A stretch of DNA of 9,850 bases, taken from NCBI GenBank assembly GCA_016191565.1, contig JACPWA010000020.1:1-9850 (forward strand), in the 5' to 3' direction. The notes under the pieces are model-generated. The model was given only the letters and a program-made list of their open reading frames with translations. It did no database searches and had not been told where the DNA came from. Below are positions 1 to 6,283 of the stretch, piece after piece (the stretch's first letter is position 1; the number at the start of each line of letters is the position of its first letter). A program made the translations under genes and the position numbers. The stretch comes from Simkania negevensis. Its GTDB lineage: Bacteria; Chlamydiota; Chlamydiia; Chlamydiales; Simkaniaceae.

Positions 1-1
1 T

Positions 2-1726
2 CCTCCTAAATCTCGAGTTGCTTATATTTTTTCTCCCCCTCCAGAGCGACTAAAGGGGGTTTCTCAGTTTTTTGAACGTTTTCGAGATCCGAAGATGACT
101 TTTATTTATCAGGTGGGAATCAAAATCGCGATGATCTCCTCAAAAGAGGAGGTGGAAAAACTGCTCGCCCTATATGAGGCTGTTTGGGAAAAGGAGAATG
201 AGAAGGTCACAAGAGTGTTTACTATGCATCGCCTCCCTCCGGAGGAGATGGAAAAAATTGTCAAAGCCTACTTCGAGCAGGCAGATAAAAAAAGAGGAGG
301 GGGACTTACAAGGGGGGAGGGAGAAGAACTTTCGATCTTTCCTTTAAAAGAGGAAAGGTCTCTGGTAGTAATTGGGCCGAAAGATATGGTAGATCGGGCA
401 GAAAAGCTGATTGTAGAAACAGAAAGGCAGATTGAAGATCCAAAAGCGATGACCGTTTTCTGGTATACCTGCCGTCATAGCGACCCCATCGAAGTAGCAG
501 AGGTTTTGGAAAAGGTCTATGCTTCTCTGCTCTATTCAGGAGTGGAAGGAGAAAGGCCAAATCCAGAGGCCCATCCTCTTCCCCCCACCCGCTCTGAAAA
601 ACCAGCTCCTGACGGAAAATTCAATCCACCCAATTATGGCCCTCCTCCTTACTCTTCAGTAGTCAATCCTCCTGTAGCTGTAGCTGGAACTATTGAATCG
701 CAAAAAAAGCAGCAACGCTCCTATACAACTAACTTTATCCCCTATCCTAAAACAGGGTCGATTATGATGGTGGTACAGAGAGATATTCTAGAGAAGATCA
801 AAGAGCTTCTCAAAAAAATCGATGTACCGAAAAAAATGGTGCAGATCGAAGTGCTCCTCTTTGAAAAAAGAGTGAGCCATCAAAACAATTTTGGTCTGAG
901 TTTTTTAAAATTGGGCGCTGCTGCTAGCAACACTCATAAAACAGGATTTTCCTATAGTTCAGAGGTAAAGGATGGGAAGATGGGAATTGTCGATTTTTTC
1001 CTCTTTAGAACTAAACCGAATGCATTTTGGCCTGCCTACGACATTGCCTATAACTTTTTGATGTCGCAAGAGGATGTAAGAATCAACGCTTCTCCTTCGG
1101 TGACCACTCTGAACCAGACTCCAGCAACAATTGCCATTGTCGATGAGATTTCGATCGACAATGGAGCAGCTCCTATAGATAGTAATGTGGGGACTGTCTT
1201 TCAAAAGTCTTTCTCGCGCGCTCAATATGGTACTACCATTGTGGTGACCCCTACAGTACATGAGAAAGAAGGGATAGAGGAAGAGGTTCATTTTGTCACT
1301 TTGGAGACCGATATCTCCTTTGATACAATCAAAAATAAGTCGGAGCGACCTGAGGTAAATCGACGCCACATTGAAAATCAGGTCCGAGTGATGGATGGAG
1401 AGACAGTCATCTTAGGAGGGCTTAGAAGAAAATCTGCTGAAGATAGAAGTAGCAAGCTTCCTTTTTTGGGAGAACTTCCAGGGATTGGGAAGTTTTTTGG
1501 AGAATCTAAGATGGATGACCAGCAGATAGAGCTTTTTATCTTTATCACCCCTCACATCATTTTTGATAAAAAAGGGGATTTTGCAAAGGTCCGCTATGAA
1601 CTTCTTAAACAAAGGCCAGGGGATATCCCTGAATTTTTAGAAAAGATCAATGAGGCAAAGAAAAGAAAAAAAGAGCGTCTCTTTGACAATAGTTTAAAAC
1701 TCCTCTTTGGAAAAGTTAATGAGTGA
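2..1726 (+). CDS. gspD: Type II secretion secretin GspD, 5' end truncated by the window edge
   Basis: Outer-membrane secretin that forms the exit channel of the type II secretion system. The frame is open from the left edge, so the first in-frame ATG (position 95) is internal and the true start lies upstream; 574 codons are visible. The N-terminal part contains N-domain-like segments (for example TRVFTMHRLPPEEMEKIVKA), followed by a proline-rich linker at about nt 550-690. The secretin domain follows: a region with ASPSVTTLNQTPATIAIVDE, a GTTIVVTPTV strand, and the C-terminal signature VILGGLRRK...LPFLGELPGIGKFFG (about nt 1404-1503) ending in FIFITPHII. A charged tail of about 55 residues follows and may be an S-domain-like extension. 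The stop overlaps the gspE start, so the two are translated as a coupled pair. The family call is secure; the gspD rather than pilQ assignment rests on the neighbouring gspE/F/G genes. Confidence 0.93.
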   Translation, partial: PPKSRVAYIFSPPPERLKGVSQFFERFRDPKMTFIYQVGIKIAMISSKEEVEKLLALYEAVWEKENEKVTRVFTMHRLPPEEMEKIVKAYFEQADKKRGGGLTRGEGEELSIFPLKEERSLVVIGPKDMVDRAEKLIVETERQIEDPKAMTVFWYTCRHSDPIEVAEVLEKVYASLLYSGVEGERPNPEAHPLPPTRSEKPAPDGKFNPPNYGPPPYSSVVNPPVAVAGTIESQKKQQRSYTTNFIPYPKTGSIMMVVQRDILEKIKELLKKIDVPKKMVQIEVLLFEKRVSHQNNFGLSFLKLGAAASNTHKTGFSYSSEVKDGKMGIVDFFLFRTKPNAFWPAYDIAYNFLMSQEDVRINASPSVTTLNQTPATIAIVDEISIDNGAAPIDSNVGTVFQKSFSRAQYGTTIVVTPTVHEKEGIEEEVHFVTLETDISFDTIKNKSERPEVNRRHIENQVRVMDGETVILGGLRRKSAEDRSSKLPFLGELPGIGKFFGESKMDDQQIELFIFITPHIIFDKKGDFAKVRYELLKQRPGDIPEFLEKINEAKKRKKERLFDNSLKLLFGKVNE

Positions 1727-3311
1727 TCAAGAAAATGGAAAAGGGGAAGATTTTCTTTTAGCCAAACGTTTTGGAATGGCTATCGAATCAGATCTTTCTT
1801 CCTATCCCTTTGTAAGAGAAAGAATGCAGCTTCTTCCTTATGGTTTTTCAAAACAGAAACTGCTTCTTCCTTTAAAAGAAGAAGAAGGGATTCTTTATCT
1901 TGCTGTTTCTAACCCTTCTGACTTAGAAGGGGTGGAGGAAGTAAGGATTTTGACAGGCAAAGAGACTAGAGAGGTCTATTGTCCTAAAAATGTCCTCGAA
2001 GAAGCAATAGAAAAGTGCTATCACCAAAGTGAAAAGGAGGCCTTTGAGTATATTGAGGAGCTCAAAAAAGAGAGCGGTGAAACCCTCTCCTTGGTTAATG
2101 AGGAGGAATATGATCTTTTTGATCAAAAAGAGAGCTCTCCTGTTGTTAGACTACTCAACATCCTTCTCATCGAAGCGATCCAGCAGGGAGCTTCTGATAT
2201 CCATTTTGAGCCGCTAGAAAATCAGATGGCGATCCGCTACCGGATCGATGGGGTGTTAAGCTTCCGTCACGCTCCTCCACCCGAGCTCAAAAAACAGCTG
2301 ATTGCCAGAATCAAAGTGATGGCTAAAATGGATATTGCTGAGCAAAGACTTCCTCAGGATGGGAGGATCAAGCTTTTAATGGCAGGTAGAGAGATCGATT
2401 TTAGAGTGAGCTCTATCCCAGTTGTATATGGGGAGCGACTTGTGCTCAGAATTTTGGATAAGAGCAATGTACTTCTCGGTCTGGATCTGATTGGAATGGA
2501 GGAAAAGACTTTAGAGAGATTTAGAAAATATCTACATCAAAACCAGGGGATTCTCCTTGTCACTGGACCGACTGGAAGTGGAAAGACCACTACTCTCTAT
2601 AGCGCGATTTCAGAGATCAATTCTCAAGAGATCAACGTAATGACGATTGAAGATCCGATCGAATATAAGCTGGAGGGAATTGCGCAGATGGGGGTAAACC
2701 AGAAGATTTCTCTCTCCTTTGCCAAAGGGCTTCGCCATATCTTGAGACAAGACCCTGATGTGATCATGATTGGAGAAATACGAGATCGGGAGACCGCTGA
2801 AATTGCCATCCAGTCCTCCTTAACAGGTCACCTTGTTTTAAGCACTCTGCATACAAATGATGCCCCTTCTGCCCTGACCAGGCTTGTCGATATGGGAATC
2901 GAGCCTTATCTTCTATCCTCTTCTGTTCTTGCTATTTTAGCCCAGCGCTTAGTGAGAAATATCTGCGAGGAGTGCAGAGTTCCTTACATCCCCTCAGAGG
3001 AAGAATTAAGCGAACTCGGGTTAAAAAGAGAAGAACTTAAAGGAGGCTTTCTTTTTAAAGGAAAGGGATGCCTTGCCTGTTTTGGGTCAGGTTATAAAGG
3101 AAGGCAAGGGATCTATGAGCTCATGAGTGTGACCCAACCGATTAAAATGCAGCTGATGCGCAGTGCCGATGCTACTCAGCTGCAAAAAATGGCAAAAGAG
3201 ATTGGCATGACCACCTTGCGCGAAGAGGGGGGCAAGTTAGCCCTTCAGGGAAAAACAACTACCTATGAAGTCCTAAGAGTGACTCGCCAAATTGAACTGT
3301 ATGTTGAGTAA
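1719..3311 (+). CDS. gspE: Type II secretion ATPase GspE
   Basis: Cytoplasmic hexameric ATPase of the PulE/GspE family that powers pseudopilus assembly. The ATG at 1719 gives 530 aa and overlaps the gspD stop by 8 nt; an upstream TTG at 1707 would add four residues and is less likely. Visible domains: an N-terminal GspE/MshEN-like domain at about residues 20-105; Walker A GPTGSGKT at 283-290; a Walker B-type segment DPDVIMIGEIRD at 345-356; a histidine-box-like GHLVLSTLHTNDA; and the tetracysteine zinc motif, C416/C419 with C451/C454. The zinc motif is typical of GspE/PilB and absent from PilT retraction motors. All key residues appear intact, and the length suits the family. gspF follows after an unusually long gap that holds a fold-back repeat. 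Confidence 0.96.
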   Translation: MSDQENGKGEDFLLAKRFGMAIESDLSSYPFVRERMQLLPYGFSKQKLLLPLKEEEGILYLAVSNPSDLEGVEEVRILTGKETREVYCPKNVLEEAIEKCYHQSEKEAFEYIEELKKESGETLSLVNEEEYDLFDQKESSPVVRLLNILLIEAIQQGASDIHFEPLENQMAIRYRIDGVLSFRHAPPPELKKQLIARIKVMAKMDIAEQRLPQDGRIKLLMAGREIDFRVSSIPVVYGERLVLRILDKSNVLLGLDLIGMEEKTLERFRKYLHQNQGILLVTGPTGSGKTTTLYSAISEINSQEINVMTIEDPIEYKLEGIAQMGVNQKISLSFAKGLRHILRQDPDVIMIGEIRDRETAEIAIQSSLTGHLVLSTLHTNDAPSALTRLVDMGIEPYLLSSSVLAILAQRLVRNICEECRVPYIPSEEELSELGLKREELKGGFLFKGKGCLACFGSGYKGRQGIYELMSVTQPIKMQLMRSADATQLQKMAKEIGMTTLREEGGKLALQGKTTTYEVLRVTRQIELYVE

Positions 3312-3317
3312 AAAATA

Positions 3318-3480
3318 ATACTAAATATAAAAAATAAAATTACTAAATTGGTCCGAATAATATGACAAATTTGAGAGATCTTTTTGAAGCTTATGTTTTT
3401 AAACATTAGTGAGAAAAGATCTCTCGAAGGTGGCATGTTAGGCGATCCACTTTAGTAGTTTTATTTCTTACATTTAGTAT
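3318..3480. repeat. 163-bp near-palindromic fold-back element between gspE and gspF (MITE-like)
   Basis: The intergenic stretch folds back on itself about a single centre near 3399. Outer arms 3318-3351 and 3447-3480 are 34 nt each, with 30 Watson-Crick pairs, one G-T and three mismatches. Inner arms 3373-3384 (GAGAGATCTTTT) and 3414-3425 are a perfect 12-bp match in the same register. The middle adds a small ATGTTT/AAACAT hairpin (3393-3406), one base out of register. Partial pairing (for example 3358-3364 with 3434-3440) links the two sets of arms. The ends read TA-CTAAAT ... ATTTAG-TA, which fits a TA target duplication as made by IS630/mariner-type elements, but a TA at the ends of a palindrome is ambiguous. 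No protein is encoded. It starts 6 nt after the gspE stop and ends 10 nt before the gspF start. The palindrome is seen directly; the mobile origin is inference. Confidence 0.8.
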
Positions 3481-3490
3481 AAGTTTAAAC

Positions 3491-4675
3491 ATGCCTCTTT
3501 ATCGTTACACAGCCCTTTCTGCAAAAGGAAGCAAGCTCAGCGGATTTGTCACCGCAGACACTTCAGAGATAGCTATAGAGCGGCTGCAAGTACAAAGTAT
3601 CTTCGTCACCAAGCTTTCTTTATATGAAAAAAGAAGTAAAGAGATCTCCTTTCCTTCCCCCCTCCTGATCCAGTTTACAAATGACCTTTTCATCCTTCTT
3701 AGAGCAGGACTTCCCTTATATGAGGCTCTTCAAACAGCTCAAGAAAAATATCGATCTCACAAAGTACACCCCCTACTACTTGATCTTTGCGATCAGGTAA
3801 AACAGGGAAAACACCTCTCTCTTGCGATGGCAAACTATCCGAATACTTTTAGCCCTGTCTATCTTGCTATGATAAAAGCAGGAGAAGAATCGGGAAAATT
3901 GGAAGAAAGTTTTGAAGAGCTTTCCAAACTCCTTAGTCGAAGTGAGCTGCTCAAGAGAAAAGTCTCTTCTGCCCTTATCTACCCCCTTTTTTTAGGGGTA
4001 TTTACCTGTGTAGTGATCGGTTTTCTCCTCTTTTTTTTGATTCCTTCGATGAAAGATCTCTTTGCAGAGCGGCAGCTCCATCCCTTTACTCAGGCGGTTC
4101 TGAATTTAAGTACTTTTTTAAATAAACACTTTCTTCCTCTTTCCCTCCTTTTTTTTAGCGTAGTTCTTTTCTTTTTTCTCTTTTTTCGAGCTCGTAGGGG
4201 AAAAGCCCTTTTAAAAAAGGGAGCTCTTCACCTTCCTATCCTAGGACCGATCCTAGTCCGAATGATCCTGAACCGTTTTGGGCGGGTATTTTCTACTCTT
4301 CTTCTGGGCGGAGTGCCGATGCTTGATACCCTACGTCTTGCCAAACAGGTCCTTTATCATCCTGATTTTGAGAAGATCATCTCCTCTGCTGAAGAGAAAG
4401 TAATAGAGGGAAAGCTTCTTTCTCAAGAACTGCAAAAATCTCCCTTGATCCCAAATCTCTTTATTAGGATGCTATCTGTTGGAGAAGAAGCGGGCAAGGT
4501 AGGAAAGATGATGGCTCATCTAGCAGAAATTTACGATGAAGAGATAGAAAGAAATCTTGCACGGCTGACTTCTCTTCTCCAGCCCTGCGTTCTCCTTTTT
4601 TTGGGAGTGGTGGTGGCAATTGTTCTCCTTTCTGTACTGCTCCCACTTACCGATGTAAGTTCCATGTTAAACTAG
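3491..4675 (+). CDS. gspF: Type II secretion inner-membrane platform protein GspF
   Basis: Polytopic inner-membrane protein of the GspF/PulF family that couples the GspE ATPase to the pseudopilus. The 394 aa open with the typical MPLYRYTALSAKGSKLSGFV, which supports the ATG at 3491. The family's internal duplication is clear: GEESGKLE at residues 131-138 is repeated as GEEAGKVG at 331-338, exactly 200 residues later. Each half has a FTNDL/FGRVFSTLL-type helical bundle with an AGLPL or GGVPM turn. Predicted membrane segments lie at about 165-185, 215-233 and 365-385. The length matches the usual family size of about 400 aa. The 20 nt before the start contain no Shine-Dalgarno-like purine run, unlike gspG; the start directly follows the fold-back element. 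Confidence 0.95.
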   Translation: MPLYRYTALSAKGSKLSGFVTADTSEIAIERLQVQSIFVTKLSLYEKRSKEISFPSPLLIQFTNDLFILLRAGLPLYEALQTAQEKYRSHKVHPLLLDLCDQVKQGKHLSLAMANYPNTFSPVYLAMIKAGEESGKLEESFEELSKLLSRSELLKRKVSSALIYPLFLGVFTCVVIGFLLFFLIPSMKDLFAERQLHPFTQAVLNLSTFLNKHFLPLSLLFFSVVLFFFLFFRARRGKALLKKGALHLPILGPILVRMILNRFGRVFSTLLLGGVPMLDTLRLAKQVLYHPDFEKIISSAEEKVIEGKLLSQELQKSPLIPNLFIRMLSVGEEAGKVGKMMAHLAEIYDEEIERNLARLTSLLQPCVLLFLGVVVAIVLLSVLLPLTDVSSMLN

Positions 4676-4680
4676 GAGGG
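4674..4680 (+). promoter_or_regulatory. Strong ribosome binding site of gspG
   Basis: AGGAGGG lies 4 nt before the gspG ATG at 4685 and overlaps the gspF stop codon. It is the best Shine-Dalgarno match in the window and fits high translation of the major pseudopilin relative to its neighbours. Confidence 0.75.
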
Positions 4681-4684
4681 AAAC

Positions 4685-5128
4685 ATGCAAAAACCAATTA
4701 AAAAAGCACTGACCCTGATCGAAGTGATGATTGTGATCCTGATTATCGGCATCATTGGCAGCGTTGTTGGTTACAATATGAAGGGAAGCCTTGATAAAGC
4801 CAAAGTATTTAAAACAGAGCAGGGAGCAAAAAAGCTCTATGAGCTTGCTCTCCTCGGCTTAGAGGAAATGAATGTTAGTTTAGCTGAGATCAAGGAAGGT
4901 GAACTACTGCAGAAGATCGATCTGGCAATCAGGGCGATAGGTATTGGTGGTAAGACAGCAACACTTATGCGGGATGGATGGGGGGAGCCCTTTACTGCAT
5001 TTGCAATAGTTGGGGGAATCCTCCAATTTAGATCTGAAAAATATGATGCTTATTGTTTGAAGACTGGAAGAGAAAGGAGATATCCGTGGGAAAATGAGCT
5101 TGAGGAACCAAAACAACAAAAGAAGTAG
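4685..5128 (+). CDS. gspG: Type II secretion major pseudopilin GspG
   Basis: Probable main subunit of the periplasmic pseudopilus. The 147 aa start with a short basic leader (MQKPIKKA) followed by the class III prepilin N-terminus LTLIEV and a long hydrophobic helix (about residues 9-30). The glutamate at residue 13 is the +5 glutamate needed for assembly. Residues 97-103 read DGWGEPF, matching the DPWGNPY-type motif of GspG. Length is normal for the family. Odd points: alanine, not the usual glycine, precedes the predicted prepilin peptidase cleavage site, and position +1 is leucine rather than phenylalanine. The charged C-terminal tail is encoded in the part that overlaps the next gene. GspG is the best fit; a GspG-like minor pseudopilin is less likely given the motif and position. 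Confidence 0.88.
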   Translation: MQKPIKKALTLIEVMIVILIIGIIGSVVGYNMKGSLDKAKVFKTEQGAKKLYELALLGLEEMNVSLAEIKEGELLQKIDLAIRAIGIGGKTATLMRDGWGEPFTAFAIVGGILQFRSEKYDAYCLKTGRERRYPWENELEEPKQQKK

Positions 5129-5585
5129 CTTCACCTTAATCGAACTGTTTGTTGCCCTTTCGATCCTTCTCCTGTTAACGACTGTGGCTGTAGGACAGTT
5201 TTTACCCGTTTTGCATCGCTACCAGTTTAATGCGGCAGGCAAAACACTCCTCTCTGAGCTCAATCTGACCCGGAGGCTATCGATCTCTTATCGCGCCGAC
5301 ATCGATCTTACTATTGAGCGGAGAGGATCGCAGCTTTTTATTACTAGAACAAGCGATGAACCGATGCAAAATCTTGAGAATGTTGTTAGCTGGGAGAGAG
5401 AGGTAGCAAGAATTGATCATGTGGGAGGACTTTTTTTTAATAATGTAGAGATGCAAAAAATCTCTTTCCAGTTTCATGGCAGGGGAACTCTTTCTCCTAA
5501 GGGGGAACTGAGAGTTACCTCTTTATCCTCTCTCCAACAAGAGTTTAGAATAAAAATGGAAGAGGCTCCTGATTTTTCACTCTAA
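5094..5585 (+). CDS. gspH: Minor pseudopilin, GspH-like
   Basis: Type IV pilin-like protein of 163 aa, probably a minor subunit at the pseudopilus tip. The leader MSLRNQNNKRSS is followed by FTLIELFVALSILLLLTTVA, giving the pilin N-terminal helix with the +5 glutamate at residue 17. After the helix, LLSELNLTRRLSISYRADIDL resembles the GspH region that follows the N-terminal helix; the rest is beta-rich. The residue before the predicted cleavage point is serine instead of glycine. The ATG at 5094 lies inside gspG and gives a 35-nt overlap; an AGGAGA at 5075-5080 is 13 nt upstream, a long spacing, so coupling to gspG translation is likely. The pseudopilin class is secure; the H assignment (rather than I or J) rests on length and order and is tentative. 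Confidence 0.8.
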   Translation: MSLRNQNNKRSSFTLIELFVALSILLLLTTVAVGQFLPVLHRYQFNAAGKTLLSELNLTRRLSISYRADIDLTIERRGSQLFITRTSDEPMQNLENVVSWEREVARIDHVGGLFFNNVEMQKISFQFHGRGTLSPKGELRVTSLSSLQQEFRIKMEEAPDFSL

Positions 5586-5592
5586 AAAAACC

Positions 5593-5621
5593 TTGACAAT
5601 TCCCCCTCCTCTATTTAGCGT
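5593..5621 (+). promoter_or_regulatory. Candidate sigma-70-type promoter for the membrane protein gene
   Basis: A perfect TTGACA (5593-5598) is followed after 17 nt by TAGCGT (5616-5621), which keeps the T, A and final T of the -10 consensus but misses the middle three bases. Position just after the gspH stop and 22 nt before the next ATG is suitable. The weak -10 keeps confidence low. Confidence 0.3.
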
Positions 5622-5643
5622 GAGAAAAAAAGAGGTGATTCCT

Positions 5644-6024
5644 ATGGTCGATCCTATTCATCTTTCCCGCATCTTTGGCCCATTTCTTGTGATTCTGGGG
5701 GTATGGACTCTGTTTTCTCAAGAAAATGTTAGAAAGGTTAGCGAAGCAATGCGGAAAAGTCTCCCTTTTTCCTATCTAGCAGGTTTAATCAATCTCCTCA
5801 TCGGTCTTGTAGTGATGAATGCTCATCCTTCTTGGAAATGGAATTTCATGATTCTTCTTAGCCTTATGGGATGGATCTTTTTCATCCGCGGACTTCTTAT
5901 CCTGTTTTTCCCTAGTTTGACAGTTAGTTTGGCTAAAGTCCAAGAAAGGGGATATATCCTTTTTGGCCTTATCTCTTTTTTGTGGGGGATAGCCCTCTGC
6001 TACATGGCTTTCTTTACTGTTTAA
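5644..6024 (+). CDS. Small four-helix integral membrane protein, function unknown
   Basis: A 126-aa hydrophobic protein with four predicted membrane helices at about residues 7-25, 42-60, 67-88 and 103-124. The start at 5644 is preferred because GAGGTGA (5632-5638) lies 5 nt upstream; an in-frame ATG at 5593 would add 17 proline-rich residues and has no ribosome binding site. The segment with a polar NAHPSWKWN loop followed by a helix LMGWIFFIRGLLILFFPSL recalls widespread conserved small membrane proteins that carry an H-x-W loop and a GW...KG...P helix; that similarity is from memory. It follows gspH by 58 nt and may share its transcript or have its own promoter. It is not a recognised T2SS component; GspC, GspL and GspM are bitopic and do not look like this. 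Confidence 0.75.
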   Translation: MVDPIHLSRIFGPFLVILGVWTLFSQENVRKVSEAMRKSLPFSYLAGLINLLIGLVVMNAHPSWKWNFMILLSLMGWIFFIRGLLILFFPSLTVSLAKVQERGYILFGLISFLWGIALCYMAFFTV

Positions 6025-6089
6025 AGAAAACCTTCGAATGGCGTTTCTGTACATTTATTCTCTAAATCTGTTCTTTCTCTGTGCGTTTG

Positions 6090-6173
6090 CTTTTCTGTGT
6101 TTTCGAATGGTGCTGCTTTCCAGAAATTGACACCATACACTGGGAAGCAGCACTAGTGAGAAAATAGGAAAAG
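6090..6173. repeat. Imperfect fold-back sequence upstream of the repeat protein gene
   Basis: Arms 6110-6121 (GTGCTGCTTTCC) and 6142-6153 (GGGAAGCAGCAC) pair over 12 nt with 11 Watson-Crick pairs and one T-G, enclosing a 20-nt loop. Pairing continues in the same register: 6100-6109 with 6154-6163 (three mismatches) and then CTTTTC 6090-6095 with GAAAAG 6168-6173. No T-run follows on either strand, so a simple terminator is unlikely. It could be a degenerate mobile repeat or a structured leader or small RNA. The pairing is seen; the role is unknown. Confidence 0.6.
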
Positions 6174-6231
6174 AAGTATGATTTGGTGCTATATCAAGCA
6201 GGGTTAAAAAGTAAGAAATCGAGCAAAAACC

Positions 6232-6259
6232 TTTACAAATCAACTGTAATTGGCATAAA
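6232..6259 (+). promoter_or_regulatory. Candidate promoter of the MORN_2 repeat protein gene
   Basis: TTTACA (6232-6237) and CATAAA (6254-6259) are 16 nt apart and match five and four of six consensus positions. Transcription would begin near 6266, leaving a short leader that includes AGGA (6271-6274), the ribosome binding site 9 nt before the ATG at 6284. A TTGACA at 6127-6132 has no -10 partner. Confidence 0.35.
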
Positions 6260-6283
6260 GCAACTACTTTAGGATGTATAAAA

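Larger units (their letters stand above)
6025..6283. other. Intergenic stretch with fold-back repeat and no gene
   Basis: 259 bp between the membrane protein and the repeat protein. No reading frame here resembles a protein. It contains a pyrimidine-rich first part, the 9-mer TTCGAATGG twice (6033-6041 and 6102-6110), the fold-back sequence at 6090-6173 and a possible promoter at 6232-6259. No stem followed by a T-run marks a clear Rho-independent terminator. Confidence 0.6.

Noticed and set aside
95..97. ATG at 95 as the start of gspD
   Set aside because: The frame stays open for 31 codons upstream to the window edge with secretin-like sequence (for example RVAYIFSPPPERLKG), so the gene begins outside the window.
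3407..3417. TAGTGAGAAAA shared by the two fold-back sequences (3407-3417 and 6154-6164)
   Set aside because: A shared 11-mer is expected several times by chance in 10 kb, and the surrounding sequences do not align, so it does not show the two are the same element.
5593..5643. Upstream ATG at 5593 for the membrane protein
   Set aside because: It adds a non-hydrophobic proline-rich stretch, overlaps a TTGACA box and has no ribosome binding site, while the ATG at 5644 has a good one.
6127..6132. TTGACA in the loop of the 6090-6173 hairpin as a promoter -35 box
   Set aside because: There is no -10-like sequence at 16-18 nt downstream; that position falls in the GC-rich stem arm.
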